Source: Lachnospiraceae bacterium
GTDB taxonomy: Bacteria > Bacillota > Clostridia > Lachnospirales > Lachnospiraceae
Assembly (NCBI GenBank): GCA_017440375.1
Contig: JAFSHK010000003.1
Span: 1 to 64,000 of the forward strand
Reading direction: 5' to 3'
Length of the DNA stretch: 64,000 nt
The notes below the pieces were generated by a model, which was given only the letters and a program-made list of their open reading frames with translations, ran no database searches and had not been told where the DNA came from. Positions 44,186 to 53,135 of the stretch are shown here, one piece after another. The first letter of the stretch is position 1, and each line of letters starts with the position of its first letter. A program made the position numbers and the translations under genes.

Positions 44186-45587
44186 AATATCGCATTCGAA
44201 AGGTGAAAAAAAGAGAAAATGGCCTCGTGTGCTAGTGGAGATATTTGTGTTTGTGTTGGTAATCATGGGGATAACAACCGGAATGAATTATCTTTATGTG
44301 GATGATACGGATGAGTTTGCCAGATATATGCTGCATGATTTTTATGCATTGGACGAAACGGAAAATATCGACAGACTTTATCTTGGTTCTTCCCATGTAT
44401 TTTGTGATATTAATCCGGTTATTCTGGATGAAATGAACGGAGAATATAATTATAACCTCGCAACGGGAACACAGCAGATGATTACCTCTTATTATCTGTT
44501 AAAAGAGGCAGATAAAAAGCATGATGTCAAAAGAGTTTATCTGGATTTGTATTATGATTGTACAACAGAAGGATTGGGAAATTTTCGGGAGTATGGTTCG
44601 TTGCCGTATAGTTGGAACGTTTTAAATCAGATGAAACCTTCTGTGAATAAGTTATCGTATATTCTGCATTTGAGTGAGCCAAGATATTATTATATGTCAT
44701 TTTTTGCTTTTACCCGTTATAAAGAGCAGTTGTTTCAGCCGGAATATGTAAGAGGTGTGGTAGAGAGAAAACAGACGGATATTTATAAGAATTATGTATA
44801 TGAACATATCGATGAAGAAGAACATGGTGAGAGTGTACTTCGCAGTGCCAAGAAGGGGTATATGACTTACGATAATATGCCAATAGAAGGTGGCTTTTAC
44901 AGCAATGTGGTGGAACAACCGCTTAGTGACAATCCGCTTACAGAGGAAACATTGGAGTATCTGTTAAAAATAGTCGAATATTGTGAAGAACAGGATATTA
45001 TCTTAACCTGTATCGGCTGTCCTATTTCGGATTTTCAATTACAGGCAAACGGAACTTATGACAAGTATGTCAGTCAGGTGCGGGAACTGGCGCAGGAACA
45101 TGGTTTTGCCTACTATGATTTCAATTTATGCAAAGAAGAATATCTGGATGTGGTGGATACGAGTTACTGGGCTGATCAGGGACATTTAAATACAACGGGG
45201 GCTGAAAAATTTACTACGTTTCTTGGAAAATTTCTTCTGGCAGAGGAAAACGGTGAAACAACTTATCAGGATTGCTTTTATAACAGCTATGAAGAAAAAA
45301 TGACGACAATGGAGGAGCAGATTTTCGGACTGGAAGTTTTGCAAGGGGAAAATATAAGACAAGAATCTATAACCTATAACATACGCCCGATTCATAATGT
45401 TGAGGAGAAAGAACTGGAAATCCATGTTTATAAAATAGCAGAGGATGGGACATATGAAGAAATGTCTGTGACACGAGCAGGAAATGCGCTGAGTATCAGC
45501 CTTCCGGCAAGCGAGCAAGGTATGTTGTATATGGAAGCCGGATTTGTGGGTGAGGAAGCTAGCAATTGGGCGAAAATCACTTACTAA
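44154..45587 (+). CDS. SGNH-type membrane-anchored partner of MBOAT
   Basis: 477 residues. After a basic N-terminus, one membrane helix lies at about 25-46. Block I is RLYLGSSHVFCDI (GSSH 78-81) and the C-terminal pair lies in SYWADQGHLNTTGAEKF. It is a paralogue of the protein at 37660-39099 in domain order, length and in the start overlapping the MBOAT. A beta-rich C-terminal domain (about 385-477) follows the SGNH core in both. It probably passes the acyl group from its MBOAT to a distinct position of the glycan. Confidence 0.85.
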   Translation: MWVPSFISRSKISHSKGEKKRKWPRVLVEIFVFVLVIMGITTGMNYLYVDDTDEFARYMLHDFYALDETENIDRLYLGSSHVFCDINPVILDEMNGEYNYNLATGTQQMITSYYLLKEADKKHDVKRVYLDLYYDCTTEGLGNFREYGSLPYSWNVLNQMKPSVNKLSYILHLSEPRYYYMSFFAFTRYKEQLFQPEYVRGVVERKQTDIYKNYVYEHIDEEEHGESVLRSAKKGYMTYDNMPIEGGFYSNVVEQPLSDNPLTEETLEYLLKIVEYCEEQDIILTCIGCPISDFQLQANGTYDKYVSQVRELAQEHGFAYYDFNLCKEEYLDVVDTSYWADQGHLNTTGAEKFTTFLGKFLLAEENGETTYQDCFYNSYEEKMTTMEEQIFGLEVLQGENIRQESITYNIRPIHNVEEKELEIHVYKIAEDGTYEEMSVTRAGNALSISLPASEQGMLYMEAGFVGEEASNWAKITY

Positions 45588-45686
45588 AAGGGATATCGTG
45601 GACAACCCTTATGTTTTGCTGTAAACTGAAATAGATAGTGCGTTATGTAAGAATCAATATAGGAAAAGAAAGGTAGAAGCTTTTCG

Positions 45687-46769
45687 ATGATACAAGTATT
45701 TAGTTTTATTTTCTGGCTCCTTATTGTGCCGTTTTATATTGGCATGGTGCCGGTGAAATTTATTTCTGAGGAAAAAAGAAATCCGGGAGTGATTTTACTT
45801 GCAGGCTACCTGCTTATGTGGGCAGTTTTTGAGGTGATTACGATCCCGGCTGTTGTCTGGGTGCAATATCACAATTTCAGTATTGCCATGAATATTTTTA
45901 CCGTGGTGGCTATTTTGTTGGCGGTAGCCGGTATTAATTTGTGGTATCTGGAAGGAAGAAAGAACGGTGGAAAAACGAACTGGTTGAAATTTGGCAATCT
46001 GAAATGGGCGGAAATGAGTCTGGAGACGAAAATAGCATGGTTTTTGTTTTTGGCTTTAGTAGGTTTCCAGCTTTATATGTCAGTCACAAGAGCATCTTTT
46101 GATGGAGATGATGCTTATTATGTGGTGCAGTCTCTGATGGCACAACAAAATGATGCAATGTATAAGAATCTTCCTTACACAGGACGTTCTGCGGACTTGG
46201 ATGTGCGTCATGCGCTGGCAGTCTTTCCGATGTGGGTTGCATTTGTAGCGGTGAAAGCGAATTTGCATGCAACGATTGTGTCTCATGTTATTATGCCGCT
46301 TGTTTTGATACCGCTTAGTTATCTGGTTTATTATGAAATAAGCAAAGTGCTGTTTATTGAAAAACGAGAAAACCGTCCGGTATTTCTGATTATTATGGGT
46401 TTGTTTCAGTTATTTGGAAATGTGTCCATTTATACAAACGAAACCTTTTTCTTAACAAGAACTTGGCAGGGCAAAGCGCTAGCAGGAAGTTTTGTCATTC
46501 CGATGGTATTTTTGATGCTGTTCTGGATTTTTGGTAACGAACAGAAAAAAGAAGCGCAAAATATCGGCCTGTGGATTATGCTTGTATGTGTGAATATGAC
46601 AGCAGGCGTGTGCAGTTCCATCGCTGTTTTTCTGGTGACTATTTTACTTGGCATTGCAGCTTTTTGCCTGATGCTTGTAAAGAGGGATTGGAAGATACCT
46701 GTGAAATTGGGACTTACCTGCATTCCGAATGCCTTTTATGTTTTGTTGTATTTAATCCTTAGCAGATAG
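45687..46769 (+). CDS. DUF6077-like membrane protein, N-terminal part (probably split gene)
   Basis: 360 residues with about nine membrane segments. After a linker, ITRASFDGDDAYYVVQSLMAQQ-like sequence (VTRASFDGDDAYYVV) forms an acidic external loop, and ADLDVRHALAVFPMWVAF the following helix, as in DUF6077/GT-C proteins. The frame stops at TAG 46767-46769 in mid-membrane region. Twelve bases on, another frame continues with membrane helices and the C-terminal soluble domain expected of such proteins. Together they give about 615 residues, similar to the other GT-C-like proteins here. The two are therefore annotated as likely halves of one gene, although the second has its own ribosome site. 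Confidence 0.65.
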   Translation: MIQVFSFIFWLLIVPFYIGMVPVKFISEEKRNPGVILLAGYLLMWAVFEVITIPAVVWVQYHNFSIAMNIFTVVAILLAVAGINLWYLEGRKNGGKTNWLKFGNLKWAEMSLETKIAWFLFLALVGFQLYMSVTRASFDGDDAYYVVQSLMAQQNDAMYKNLPYTGRSADLDVRHALAVFPMWVAFVAVKANLHATIVSHVIMPLVLIPLSYLVYYEISKVLFIEKRENRPVFLIIMGLFQLFGNVSIYTNETFFLTRTWQGKALAGSFVIPMVFLMLFWIFGNEQKKEAQNIGLWIMLVCVNMTAGVCSSIAVFLVTILLGIAAFCLMLVKRDWKIPVKLGLTCIPNAFYVLLYLILSR

Positions 46770-46780
46770 GAGTTGTCCAT

Positions 46781-47548
46781 ATGTGGGGTATTTTTTTAGA
46801 AAGTCTGGTAATTTTTCAGAATTATGTAGGATATCATCAGAATAAATTCCTGTTTGGGATTTTTCTGTTTTTCCTGTTGTATTTATGGTTAAAGGAAAAA
46901 AATAAAATATGCAGAGCACTATTTGTTTATGTGCCGACGATGATGTTGATTTTATTTTTCTGTCCAATTTTTCGAAAGGTGTTTGTGGCCTTGTTAGATG
47001 ATGCAGAAACATATTATCGTTTGCTGTGGCTATTGCAGATGAGCATGGTGAGTGCGTACGGAGCTGTGAAGCTTTGTAGTAAATACCGTAAAATCGGTCT
47101 GGTTGTTATGACGATTGCGGTTGTTGCTTGTGGCAGCTATGTTTACAAGAGCGAGCATATAACCAAAGCGGAGAATTGGTATCATTTGCCCGAGGAGGCG
47201 GTAGAAGTCGCGGAACTGATTGACCCGGAAGAGGGGCGTGTTATGGCGATTGTTCCGTCAGATTTGATTTATTATATCAGACAGTATTCCTCACGAATCA
47301 ATATGCCTTATGGCAGGGAAATGTTGATTGCCAGATGGGATTACTACAATGATATTTATGAGGCTATGGAAGAGGCAGAAGTGATAGAAACGTCTTCTTT
47401 TGTGGAATTAACAAGAGCCTATGGCTGTAATTATGTGGTGCTTCAGAATGAGAGAGAACTAGAGGAACCGTTGACAGATTATGGCTTTACAGTATATGCA
47501 CAGACGGAGAATTATCTGATTTATCAAGATATGGAGCTTAGTAAGTAG
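46781..47548 (+). CDS. DUF6077-like membrane protein, C-terminal part (probably split gene)
   Basis: 255 residues in another frame from the preceding gene. About four membrane segments (for example GIFLFFLLYLW and MMLILFFCPIF) are followed by a soluble domain (about 125-255) with VMAIVPSDLIYYIRQYSSRINMPYG and YGCNYVVLQ, the type of C-terminal domain seen in GT-C-like proteins. AGGAG lies eight bases before ATG 46781, so separate translation is possible. A frameshift or small deletion between 46740 and 46781 is the simpler explanation. The next MBOAT gene begins two bases after its stop. Confidence 0.6.
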   Translation: MWGIFLESLVIFQNYVGYHQNKFLFGIFLFFLLYLWLKEKNKICRALFVYVPTMMLILFFCPIFRKVFVALLDDAETYYRLLWLLQMSMVSAYGAVKLCSKYRKIGLVVMTIAVVACGSYVYKSEHITKAENWYHLPEEAVEVAELIDPEEGRVMAIVPSDLIYYIRQYSSRINMPYGREMLIARWDYYNDIYEAMEEAEVIETSSFVELTRAYGCNYVVLQNERELEEPLTDYGFTVYAQTENYLIYQDMELSK

Positions 47549-47550
47549 CA

Positions 47551-49062
47551 ATGTTATTCAATTCCTATATTTTTGTATTTTTATTTTTTCCCATATGTCT
47601 GATAGGCTATTATGCTTTGATTCACTGGAAAAAGAAAGAACTGGCACAACTTTTTCTGACAGGGATGTCACTATGGTTTTATGGTTATTTTCGAGTGAAT
47701 TATTTGCTGATTATGCTAGCCAGCATTTTGGTTAATTATCTTTTTCATAAGATATTGTCGAAAGAACTGACGCAGAAAGCTGGAAAGAGAACCGTGATAG
47801 CAGCCGTTGTGGCGAATTTGGGAATTCTGTTTTATTTTAAATATTTTGATTTTTTTCTTAGTAATATCAATGCAGCATTCGGTGCAGACTTTGTGCTTCG
47901 GAATATTGTGCTGCCGCTTGGCATCAGCTTCTTTACGTTCCAGCAGATTGGCTTTGTTGTGGATACTTATCGGGGAGAAGTTCGGAACTGTAAGTTTCTG
48001 GAATATGTATTGTTTGTATCCTTTTTTCCGCAGTTGATTGCGGGACCGATTGTAAGTCAGTCGGAGATGCTCCCGCAGTTTGCGACCATGACGGAGCGAA
48101 GATTTGACTGGGAGCAGTTTGCGAAGGGCTTTATTTTGTTTGTGCTTGGTTTGTTCAAAAAAGTGATTTTGGCAGATACTTTCGGAGTCGGAGTTGACTT
48201 TGGCTATAATAATCCGGAAACACTGGGCAGTCTGGATGCCATACTTGTGATGTTTGCCTATACACTGCAGCTTTATTTTGATTTCAGCGGATATTGCGAT
48301 ATGGCAAGAGGTATCGGAAGTATGCTTGGCATTGAGATACCGGTGAATTTCAATTCGCCCTATAAAGCAGTCAATATTATTGATTTCTGGAAAAGATGGC
48401 ATATTACGCTAAATCGCTTTTTTACCAAATATGTTTATATACCACTTGGCGGTAATCGCAGGGGAATCTGCAGAATGTATGTCAATTTCTTCCTTGTTTT
48501 CCTGTTAAGCGGTATCTGGCACGGAGCCGGATGGAACTATGTGGTATGGGGCATGATGCACGGTGTCTTGTATGTGATTACGAAATGGTGGCAGAATCAT
48601 TTCGGACAGCGTGAAGTGGATAAAATGGATATGACACTTGTGTCAATGATTGCAAAATGGGCGAAGACATGGTTCTCACGTATTGCATTGTTCCTCTATG
48701 TCAGCGTGGCATGGGTTTATTTTCGGGCAGCAGATGTTACACAGGCAAATAAAATGCTTGGAACAATCGTAGGTGGAAAAATCCAGAAGCTTTCCATGGA
48801 TTTAGCAGAATGTTTTGAACTGGATGAATTCTGGTATGTACTTAAGGTGGCACATCTGGATGCGATGTCTTACAGCAGATATATTTTGATGTTTGTGATG
48901 CTAGTAGTAGGCTTTTATCTGGCAATGGTTAGTCCCAATGCTTCTGAAATAGCAGACAGGGCGAAAGGCAGAGCGATTTCAGCTATGTTTATTGGTGCAA
49001 TTTTTGTATGGTGTGTCCTTTCCTTCTCGCAAGTCAGCACCTTCTTGTATTTCAATTTCTAA
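47551..49062 (+). CDS. MBOAT-family O-acyltransferase
   Basis: 503 residues, MLFNS start, about eleven membrane segments. The core is [25 protein letters not shown] (from 279; H284) and SGIWHGAGWNYVVWG (H324). It is more distant from the duplicated pair at 36 and 42 kb and closer in style to generic AlgI/PatA-type MBOATs. No good ribosome site is seen; it starts two bases after the previous stop and is probably coupled. The SGNH-type partner follows after 54 bases. Confidence 0.95.
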   Translation: MLFNSYIFVFLFFPICLIGYYALIHWKKKELAQLFLTGMSLWFYGYFRVNYLLIMLASILVNYLFHKILSKELTQKAGKRTVIAAVVANLGILFYFKYFDFFLSNINAAFGADFVLRNIVLPLGISFFTFQQIGFVVDTYRGEVRNCKFLEYVLFVSFFPQLIAGPIVSQSEMLPQFATMTERRFDWEQFAKGFILFVLGLFKKVILADTFGVGVDFGYNNPETLGSLDAILVMFAYTLQLYFDFSGYCDMARGIGSMLGIEIPVNFNSPYKAVNIIDFWKRWHITLNRFFTKYVYIPLGGNRRGICRMYVNFFLVFLLSGIWHGAGWNYVVWGMMHGVLYVITKWWQNHFGQREVDKMDMTLVSMIAKWAKTWFSRIALFLYVSVAWVYFRAADVTQANKMLGTIVGGKIQKLSMDLAECFELDEFWYVLKVAHLDAMSYSRYILMFVMLVVGFYLAMVSPNASEIADRAKGRAISAMFIGAIFVWCVLSFSQVSTFLYFNF

Positions 49063-49116
49063 GAAGTATGAAAAGAACAGAAATAATAGAAGCAGAGAAT
49101 AATTGAGGAATATTAC

Positions 49117-50172
49117 ATGAAGCGTTTTAAGAAATGGTTTTTGGTAAGTTTGGTAACGGTGTTTCTTATGCTTGCGGTCATAATGGGAATGGTTATCTAT
49201 ATTGATCCGTTTTTCCAGTATCATGCGCCGCTTGAGAAATTTCCTTATTTGGTAGACAATCAGTTGAATCAGAATCCGGGAATGGCGAAAAATATGGAAT
49301 ACGACAGTGTGATTCTCGGTTCGTCCATGACGGTAAATTTTAATACAAACTGGTTTGAAGAGTTGTTGGACCTCCGGACTATTAAATTGAATTATAGTGG
49401 AGCTTATCCGAAGGATCAGTCTAATATCATGAAGATTATTTATGAAAGTGATAATCAGGTGGATGCGGTTTTTCTCGGAGTGGATGTTATGACGTATACC
49501 GGTGGCGTGGATGAAACAAAGTATCCTATTCCGGAATATTTATATGATGATAATTATATTAATGATGTCCAATATATTTTCAATAAAGACGTAGTGCTTA
49601 ATTATATTCTTCGTCCGATAGCAGATCCGGAGAAAACGGATTTGGCTACCGTATATGCAAGTTGGTGGACGGATGAATATTATAACAAGCAATGGGTGAT
49701 GCACAATTATGTGCAGCCGGAAAAGATAGAGCAGGAAACACCAAAGGAAGCTTACCTGGAGAGCGTGAAAACCAATCTGGATGTGAATATTTGTCCCTAT
49801 ATTGAAGCAAATCCGGATACGACATTTTATATTTTCTTCCCACCATACAGTATTTTGTACTGGAATGATGTCATCTGTGAAAATCATTTGGAAGCAACAA
49901 TGACGGAGTATGAATATATAGCGGATAGGATGCTTGAATATGAAAATGTGCGGGTTTTCTTTTTCCCGAATCAGGAATGGATTGTGACAGATTTGGATAA
50001 TTATGCGGATTACAGCCATTATCATAGCGATATCAATTATTATATGACCCAGTGTTTTGCGGACGGAAGTTGTGAAATAAAGACGGAAGAAGAGATGGAT
50101 GAAGCACTGGAGTTGATGCGACAGGTCATTAAGCGATTTGATTTCGAAGAACTGTTTTCACAGGAATATTAA
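49117..50172 (+). CDS. SGNH/DltD-like membrane-anchored partner of MBOAT
   Basis: 351 residues, N-terminal membrane helix (about 8-29), extracytoplasmic domain. Block I is SVILGSSMTVNF (GSS 68-70), with Met where the other partners have His. The C-terminal pair lies in YADYSHYHSDINYYM. The overall layout is that of DltD-type acceptor proteins. GAGGA precedes the start. A perfect 14-bp terminator follows 13 bases after the stop, ending the MBOAT transcript. Confidence 0.8.
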   Translation: MKRFKKWFLVSLVTVFLMLAVIMGMVIYIDPFFQYHAPLEKFPYLVDNQLNQNPGMAKNMEYDSVILGSSMTVNFNTNWFEELLDLRTIKLNYSGAYPKDQSNIMKIIYESDNQVDAVFLGVDVMTYTGGVDETKYPIPEYLYDDNYINDVQYIFNKDVVLNYILRPIADPEKTDLATVYASWWTDEYYNKQWVMHNYVQPEKIEQETPKEAYLESVKTNLDVNICPYIEANPDTTFYIFFPPYSILYWNDVICENHLEATMTEYEYIADRMLEYENVRVFFFPNQEWIVTDLDNYADYSHYHSDINYYMTQCFADGSCEIKTEEEMDEALELMRQVIKRFDFEELFSQEY

Positions 50173-50185
50173 CAATTACCATAAG

Positions 50186-50223
50186 TAGGCGCTGTGTGTA
50201 CCGCTACGGACACACAGCGCCTA
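50186..50223. terminator. Strong terminator, perfect 14-bp stem
   Basis: TAGGCGCTGTGTGT (50186-50199) pairs perfectly with its complement ACACACAGCGCCTA (50210-50223). It separates convergent SGNH genes. Confidence 0.85.
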
Positions 50224-50243
50224 TTGTGGTTTGTTAATTCTGC

Positions 50244-51266
50244 TTATTCTTCTGCTTCTTCTACTGGTAAGATACAATCTACAAATCGCTGTGCCAGTAA
50301 TTCGCGTCCGGCATCATTGAAGTGGATATAGTCTGTCATATAATCCAGATAGTTATCTTCGTTGATGGAACCGTAGAAGTTATCAATAATGGAAACACCA
50401 CAGTCACTTGCAACATCAATTTCTTTGAGAAGATAATGACTTAAGGTACCATTTCCTAAATCGATGCGGTCACCATTTTCAAAATTGCCTTCTTCATTTA
50501 CGTTATGACAGAAGGTATGAGACATCAACACAATTCGAATGTGCGGGTAGGTTTCCTGAATTTGAGTAATAGCAGTACGAAGTGCTCCGGTATAGGCAAC
50601 GACAGAGTACGGATCGCCCGGGTCATCACTAGGAGTTTTGCTGATATAGTCAATACCATCATACATAACGCAAAGGATATCGACATCGTTCATATCAAGA
50701 CTCTGAAGCATTTCTACAGTTGGCACGAATTCCGGATCATAGCTGTAATAAGCAGCATCCATAACCAAAGAAAAATCTCCGGTACAAAGAGCATCTGCTA
50801 AATAGGAAATGCTGAAAGCATCCATCCAGTAACCGTCATTGAAATAGTCAAATGTTGCTCCGATTTTAGAACCAGTAAAGGAACCATTGTAAACAGTTGC
50901 TCCGGATTTGGCAGCAATCTGCTCAGCAAGACCGAATTCCCCTTTGTTCAAAGAAAACGGATCGTTTCCAAGACAAAGAATTGTAGTTACACCATCATCT
51001 TCGTGTCCTTCTAATTTGTCCGGAGCAAGTGGGATAATGCTGTCTAACGCTTCCACATCAAATTCTGTTGTCTGAATATTAGGGTCATAGTCGGAAGGTG
51101 TCCCCTTATTCCATTTGTAAAGCTTATAAACACAAACAATCGCAATAATTAAAATAGCAGACAAAAATACGATGTGTAGGTTCATGCGAAATGGCGGTTT
51201 CTTTGTATTGTTAGCTTTAGGCTTGTTTTTCGGGGTAGTTGTGCTTTTTTCAGTATCTTGATTCAT
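50244..51266 (-). CDS. SGNH-like membrane-anchored protein with altered nucleophile motif
   Basis: 340 residues. A Lys/Asn/Thr-rich cytoplasmic tail (1-27) precedes one membrane helix (about 30-49) and an extracytoplasmic SGNH-like domain. Block I reads CLGNDPFS (98-105), so the usual GDS is GND with the Ser four residues later. The DYIHFNDAGRELL block with Asp and His is intact. It may be a Ser-shifted or non-hydrolytic SGNH variant. It is transcribed alone on the minus strand. The start has GTGAGGAATT upstream. Confidence 0.75.
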   Translation of the reverse strand: MNQDTEKSTTTPKNKPKANNTKKPPFRMNLHIVFLSAILIIAIVCVYKLYKWNKGTPSDYDPNIQTTEFDVEALDSIIPLAPDKLEGHEDDGVTTILCLGNDPFSLNKGEFGLAEQIAAKSGATVYNGSFTGSKIGATFDYFNDGYWMDAFSISYLADALCTGDFSLVMDAAYYSYDPEFVPTVEMLQSLDMNDVDILCVMYDGIDYISKTPSDDPGDPYSVVAYTGALRTAITQIQETYPHIRIVLMSHTFCHNVNEEGNFENGDRIDLGNGTLSHYLLKEIDVASDCGVSIIDNFYGSINEDNYLDYMTDYIHFNDAGRELLAQRFVDCILPVEEAEE

Positions 51267-51419
51267 AATTCCTCACATTCTGCCGTTTTACGGCGGTAAA
51301 AACTTATTTTATACTTTATTTTACTATGAATGAAAATAAAAATCCATTCCTTCACATAATTTTAAGAAAAATCTAAAAATTACTTATCAGACTTGCGGCA
51401 TTTTCCTATCACATAAAAA

Positions 51420-51453
51420 GAGTACTGCCGACCGCGTATTGTCAGTAGTACTC
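51420..51453 (-). terminator. Terminator hairpin for the zinc-ribbon gene
   Basis: GAGTACTGCCGAC pairs with GTCAGTAGTACTC with two mismatched positions. It lies just beyond the stop of the minus-strand zinc-ribbon gene; A-rich plus-strand sequence to the left gives a T-tract on the minus strand. Confidence 0.6.
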
Positions 51454-51473
51454 CTTACATTTGCCATCAAATA

Positions 51474-51797
51474 TCAGATAGCTGATACCGCATTGTCCAT
51501 TTCGGTTCCGCCTGCTAATGAGTAAGTAATGAGAGAGGTCTGAGGAAGCTGTTTCTGCAGTTCTTTGTACCATTTGCTGTACTTGTACATTCGATACGTA
51601 GTACTTAAAGCTTGCAATTGTGCTTCATCTGCACAGCATGCAGCAAAAACTTCTCTTTCTTCTCGATTCATGGAGACATAGTCCATGTATGAAATTTTTA
51701 GCTCAGTGATACTCTCATTACAGTTAGGACAGGAACGCTTGTGTCCGTTTAACATATGGACACGATGGCAACGCTTACAATAGTGCATGTACATCAT
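51474..51797 (-). CDS. Small zinc-ribbon protein of unknown function
   Basis: 107 residues. The N-terminus holds four Cys as two knuckles, YCKRC (C7, C10) and SCPNC (C23, C26), forming a zinc ribbon. The remainder is helical with SMNREEREVFAACCADE and RMYKYSKWYKEL. No signal peptide or membrane segment is seen. It is flanked by terminators and transcribed alone. Lachnospiraceae genomes carry many such small zinc-ribbon proteins; the function is not known. GGGGAA precedes the ATG; starts at 51794 or 51788 are also possible. Confidence 0.75.
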   Translation of the reverse strand: MMYMHYCKRCHRVHMLNGHKRSCPNCNESITELKISYMDYVSMNREEREVFAACCADEAQLQALSTTYRMYKYSKWYKELQKQLPQTSLITYSLAGGTEMDNAVSAI

Positions 51798-51939
51798 GAA
51801 AAAATTCCCCTTTTCTCAATATATTGTGTTGAAATTGTAATGTTGCTCTTATATTGTGTCAGTTTAGGGAGATAAAGTCAAGCGGATAGAGGAAGAAAAT
51901 GGCTAAATGTGGGTGTTAAATATCGCGTAATGTGACAGA

Positions 51940-51968
51940 TTGCATTGCGGTATTAGATTTGTTATGAT
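51940..51968 (+). promoter_or_regulatory. Candidate sigma-A promoter for the acyltransferase-3 gene
   Basis: TTGCAT (51940-51945) and TATGAT (51963-51968) with a 17-base spacer, 50 bases upstream of ATG 52019. Confidence 0.6.
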
Positions 51969-52018
51969 AAACAGGAATGCATTAAGAAGCAGGAAATGAC
52001 AAAGAACAGGGAAAAGGC

Positions 52019-53050
52019 ATGAATAAGAGTCGAAATCAGGAAATTAATTTATTAAAGTTTATAGCAATTATCTGTGTTATATTGATTCATGATAAATTGC
52101 CGGGAAATGCGGGAGCCATTATAAGAGCAATGGCAGCTATGGCGGTTCCGGTGTTTTTTATGATATCCGGATATTATAGTTATGAGGCTTCGGGACAAGT
52201 ACTTGGCAAAAGGGTAAAAAGAACCTTTTTTCTAATGATAATAGCAAATGTTCTTTATTTTGTGTGGGATGTTTGGGTGGAGATATTGTCGGGAAATTCT
52301 TTGCATATATGGTTCGCGGAGAATTGCTCTATAAAAAGAATCGCTGTTTGGGTATTGACAAATGAGTCCTCATTGCGAGGACATTTGTGGTTTCTGGGTG
52401 CACTATTATATGCATATATGTTTCTGTTTCTCTTGATTAAATGGCATGAACTTGGTAAACTGCCTGATTTCTTGTGGGAGAAAAAGGATAAATGGCTGGC
52501 AATGCTTGCAGGAGTTCTCATACTTGGCAATATAGTTGGAGGAGAGGTATTGACGCAGCTTGGAAGAAATATTCAGATTCCGTATATTCGTAACTGGTTA
52601 TTTTGTGGAATTCCGTTTTTGCTGATTGGATATTGTTTGTGCGGATATTTGCGGAAAAATGAGATAAAGAGCTCCGGTTTTAAATTAGGGATTGGTCTTT
52701 TGGCTGTTCTTGTACTGAATCTGGTAGAAGTAATATTTATGGAGGCAAGTGAGCTTTATTTGACAACTGTTTTGGTTGCGATACTTTCTTTTGTACTTGC
52801 TGTGCGTGGCGAAGGGAAAGTGAGAAATAAACTGCTGATAAAGGCGGGAAATATAGCTGATAAATATGGTTTGTGGATATATATATTACAAATTATGGTC
52901 ATAAAAACAATTCAGTGGTTTGAAAGCGAGATGGGCTGGACAGATAATTTGGTAGCACAATGTTTGAGTCCGGTTTTGTCATTTGTACTTACTGTCCTTG
53001 TGGCAATCATACCGGTCTGGTTATCTGATTTGAGGAAACGAAGAAAATAG
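52019..53050 (+). CDS. Acyltransferase-3 family membrane protein
   Basis: 343 residues with about ten membrane segments. The N-terminus EINLLKFIAIICVILIHDKLP carries the conserved first-helix pattern and His of the OafA/YrhL family, and MAVPVFFMISGYY its second signature. ESSLRGHLWFLGALLYAY is the usual central motif. Such proteins O-acetylate surface sugars using a cytoplasmic acyl donor. It adds a sixth acyltransferase, of a different fold, to the five MBOATs in this region. It has its own promoter. Confidence 0.9.
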   Translation: MNKSRNQEINLLKFIAIICVILIHDKLPGNAGAIIRAMAAMAVPVFFMISGYYSYEASGQVLGKRVKRTFFLMIIANVLYFVWDVWVEILSGNSLHIWFAENCSIKRIAVWVLTNESSLRGHLWFLGALLYAYMFLFLLIKWHELGKLPDFLWEKKDKWLAMLAGVLILGNIVGGEVLTQLGRNIQIPYIRNWLFCGIPFLLIGYCLCGYLRKNEIKSSGFKLGIGLLAVLVLNLVEVIFMEASELYLTTVLVAILSFVLAVRGEGKVRNKLLIKAGNIADKYGLWIYILQIMVIKTIQWFESEMGWTDNLVAQCLSPVLSFVLTVLVAIIPVWLSDLRKRRK

Positions 53051-53067
53051 CCAAATTATGGATAATC

Positions 53068-53096
53068 TTGCTGATACTATTGGTCTGTGCTATAAT
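53068..53096 (+). promoter_or_regulatory. Sigma-A promoter for the GH25 gene
   Basis: TTGCTG (53068-53073) and a perfect TATAAT (53091-53096) with a 17-base spacer, 39 bases upstream of ATG 53136. Confidence 0.7.
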
Positions 53097-53135
53097 GTTA
53101 CAAAATTGTTAAATTATGAAAGGTTTACATAAGTA

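Noticed and set aside
47716..48402. Minus-strand 228-codon frame opposite the MBOAT at 47551
   Set aside because: Antisense of a clear MBOAT gene with skewed His/Lys/Ile content; no ribosome site.
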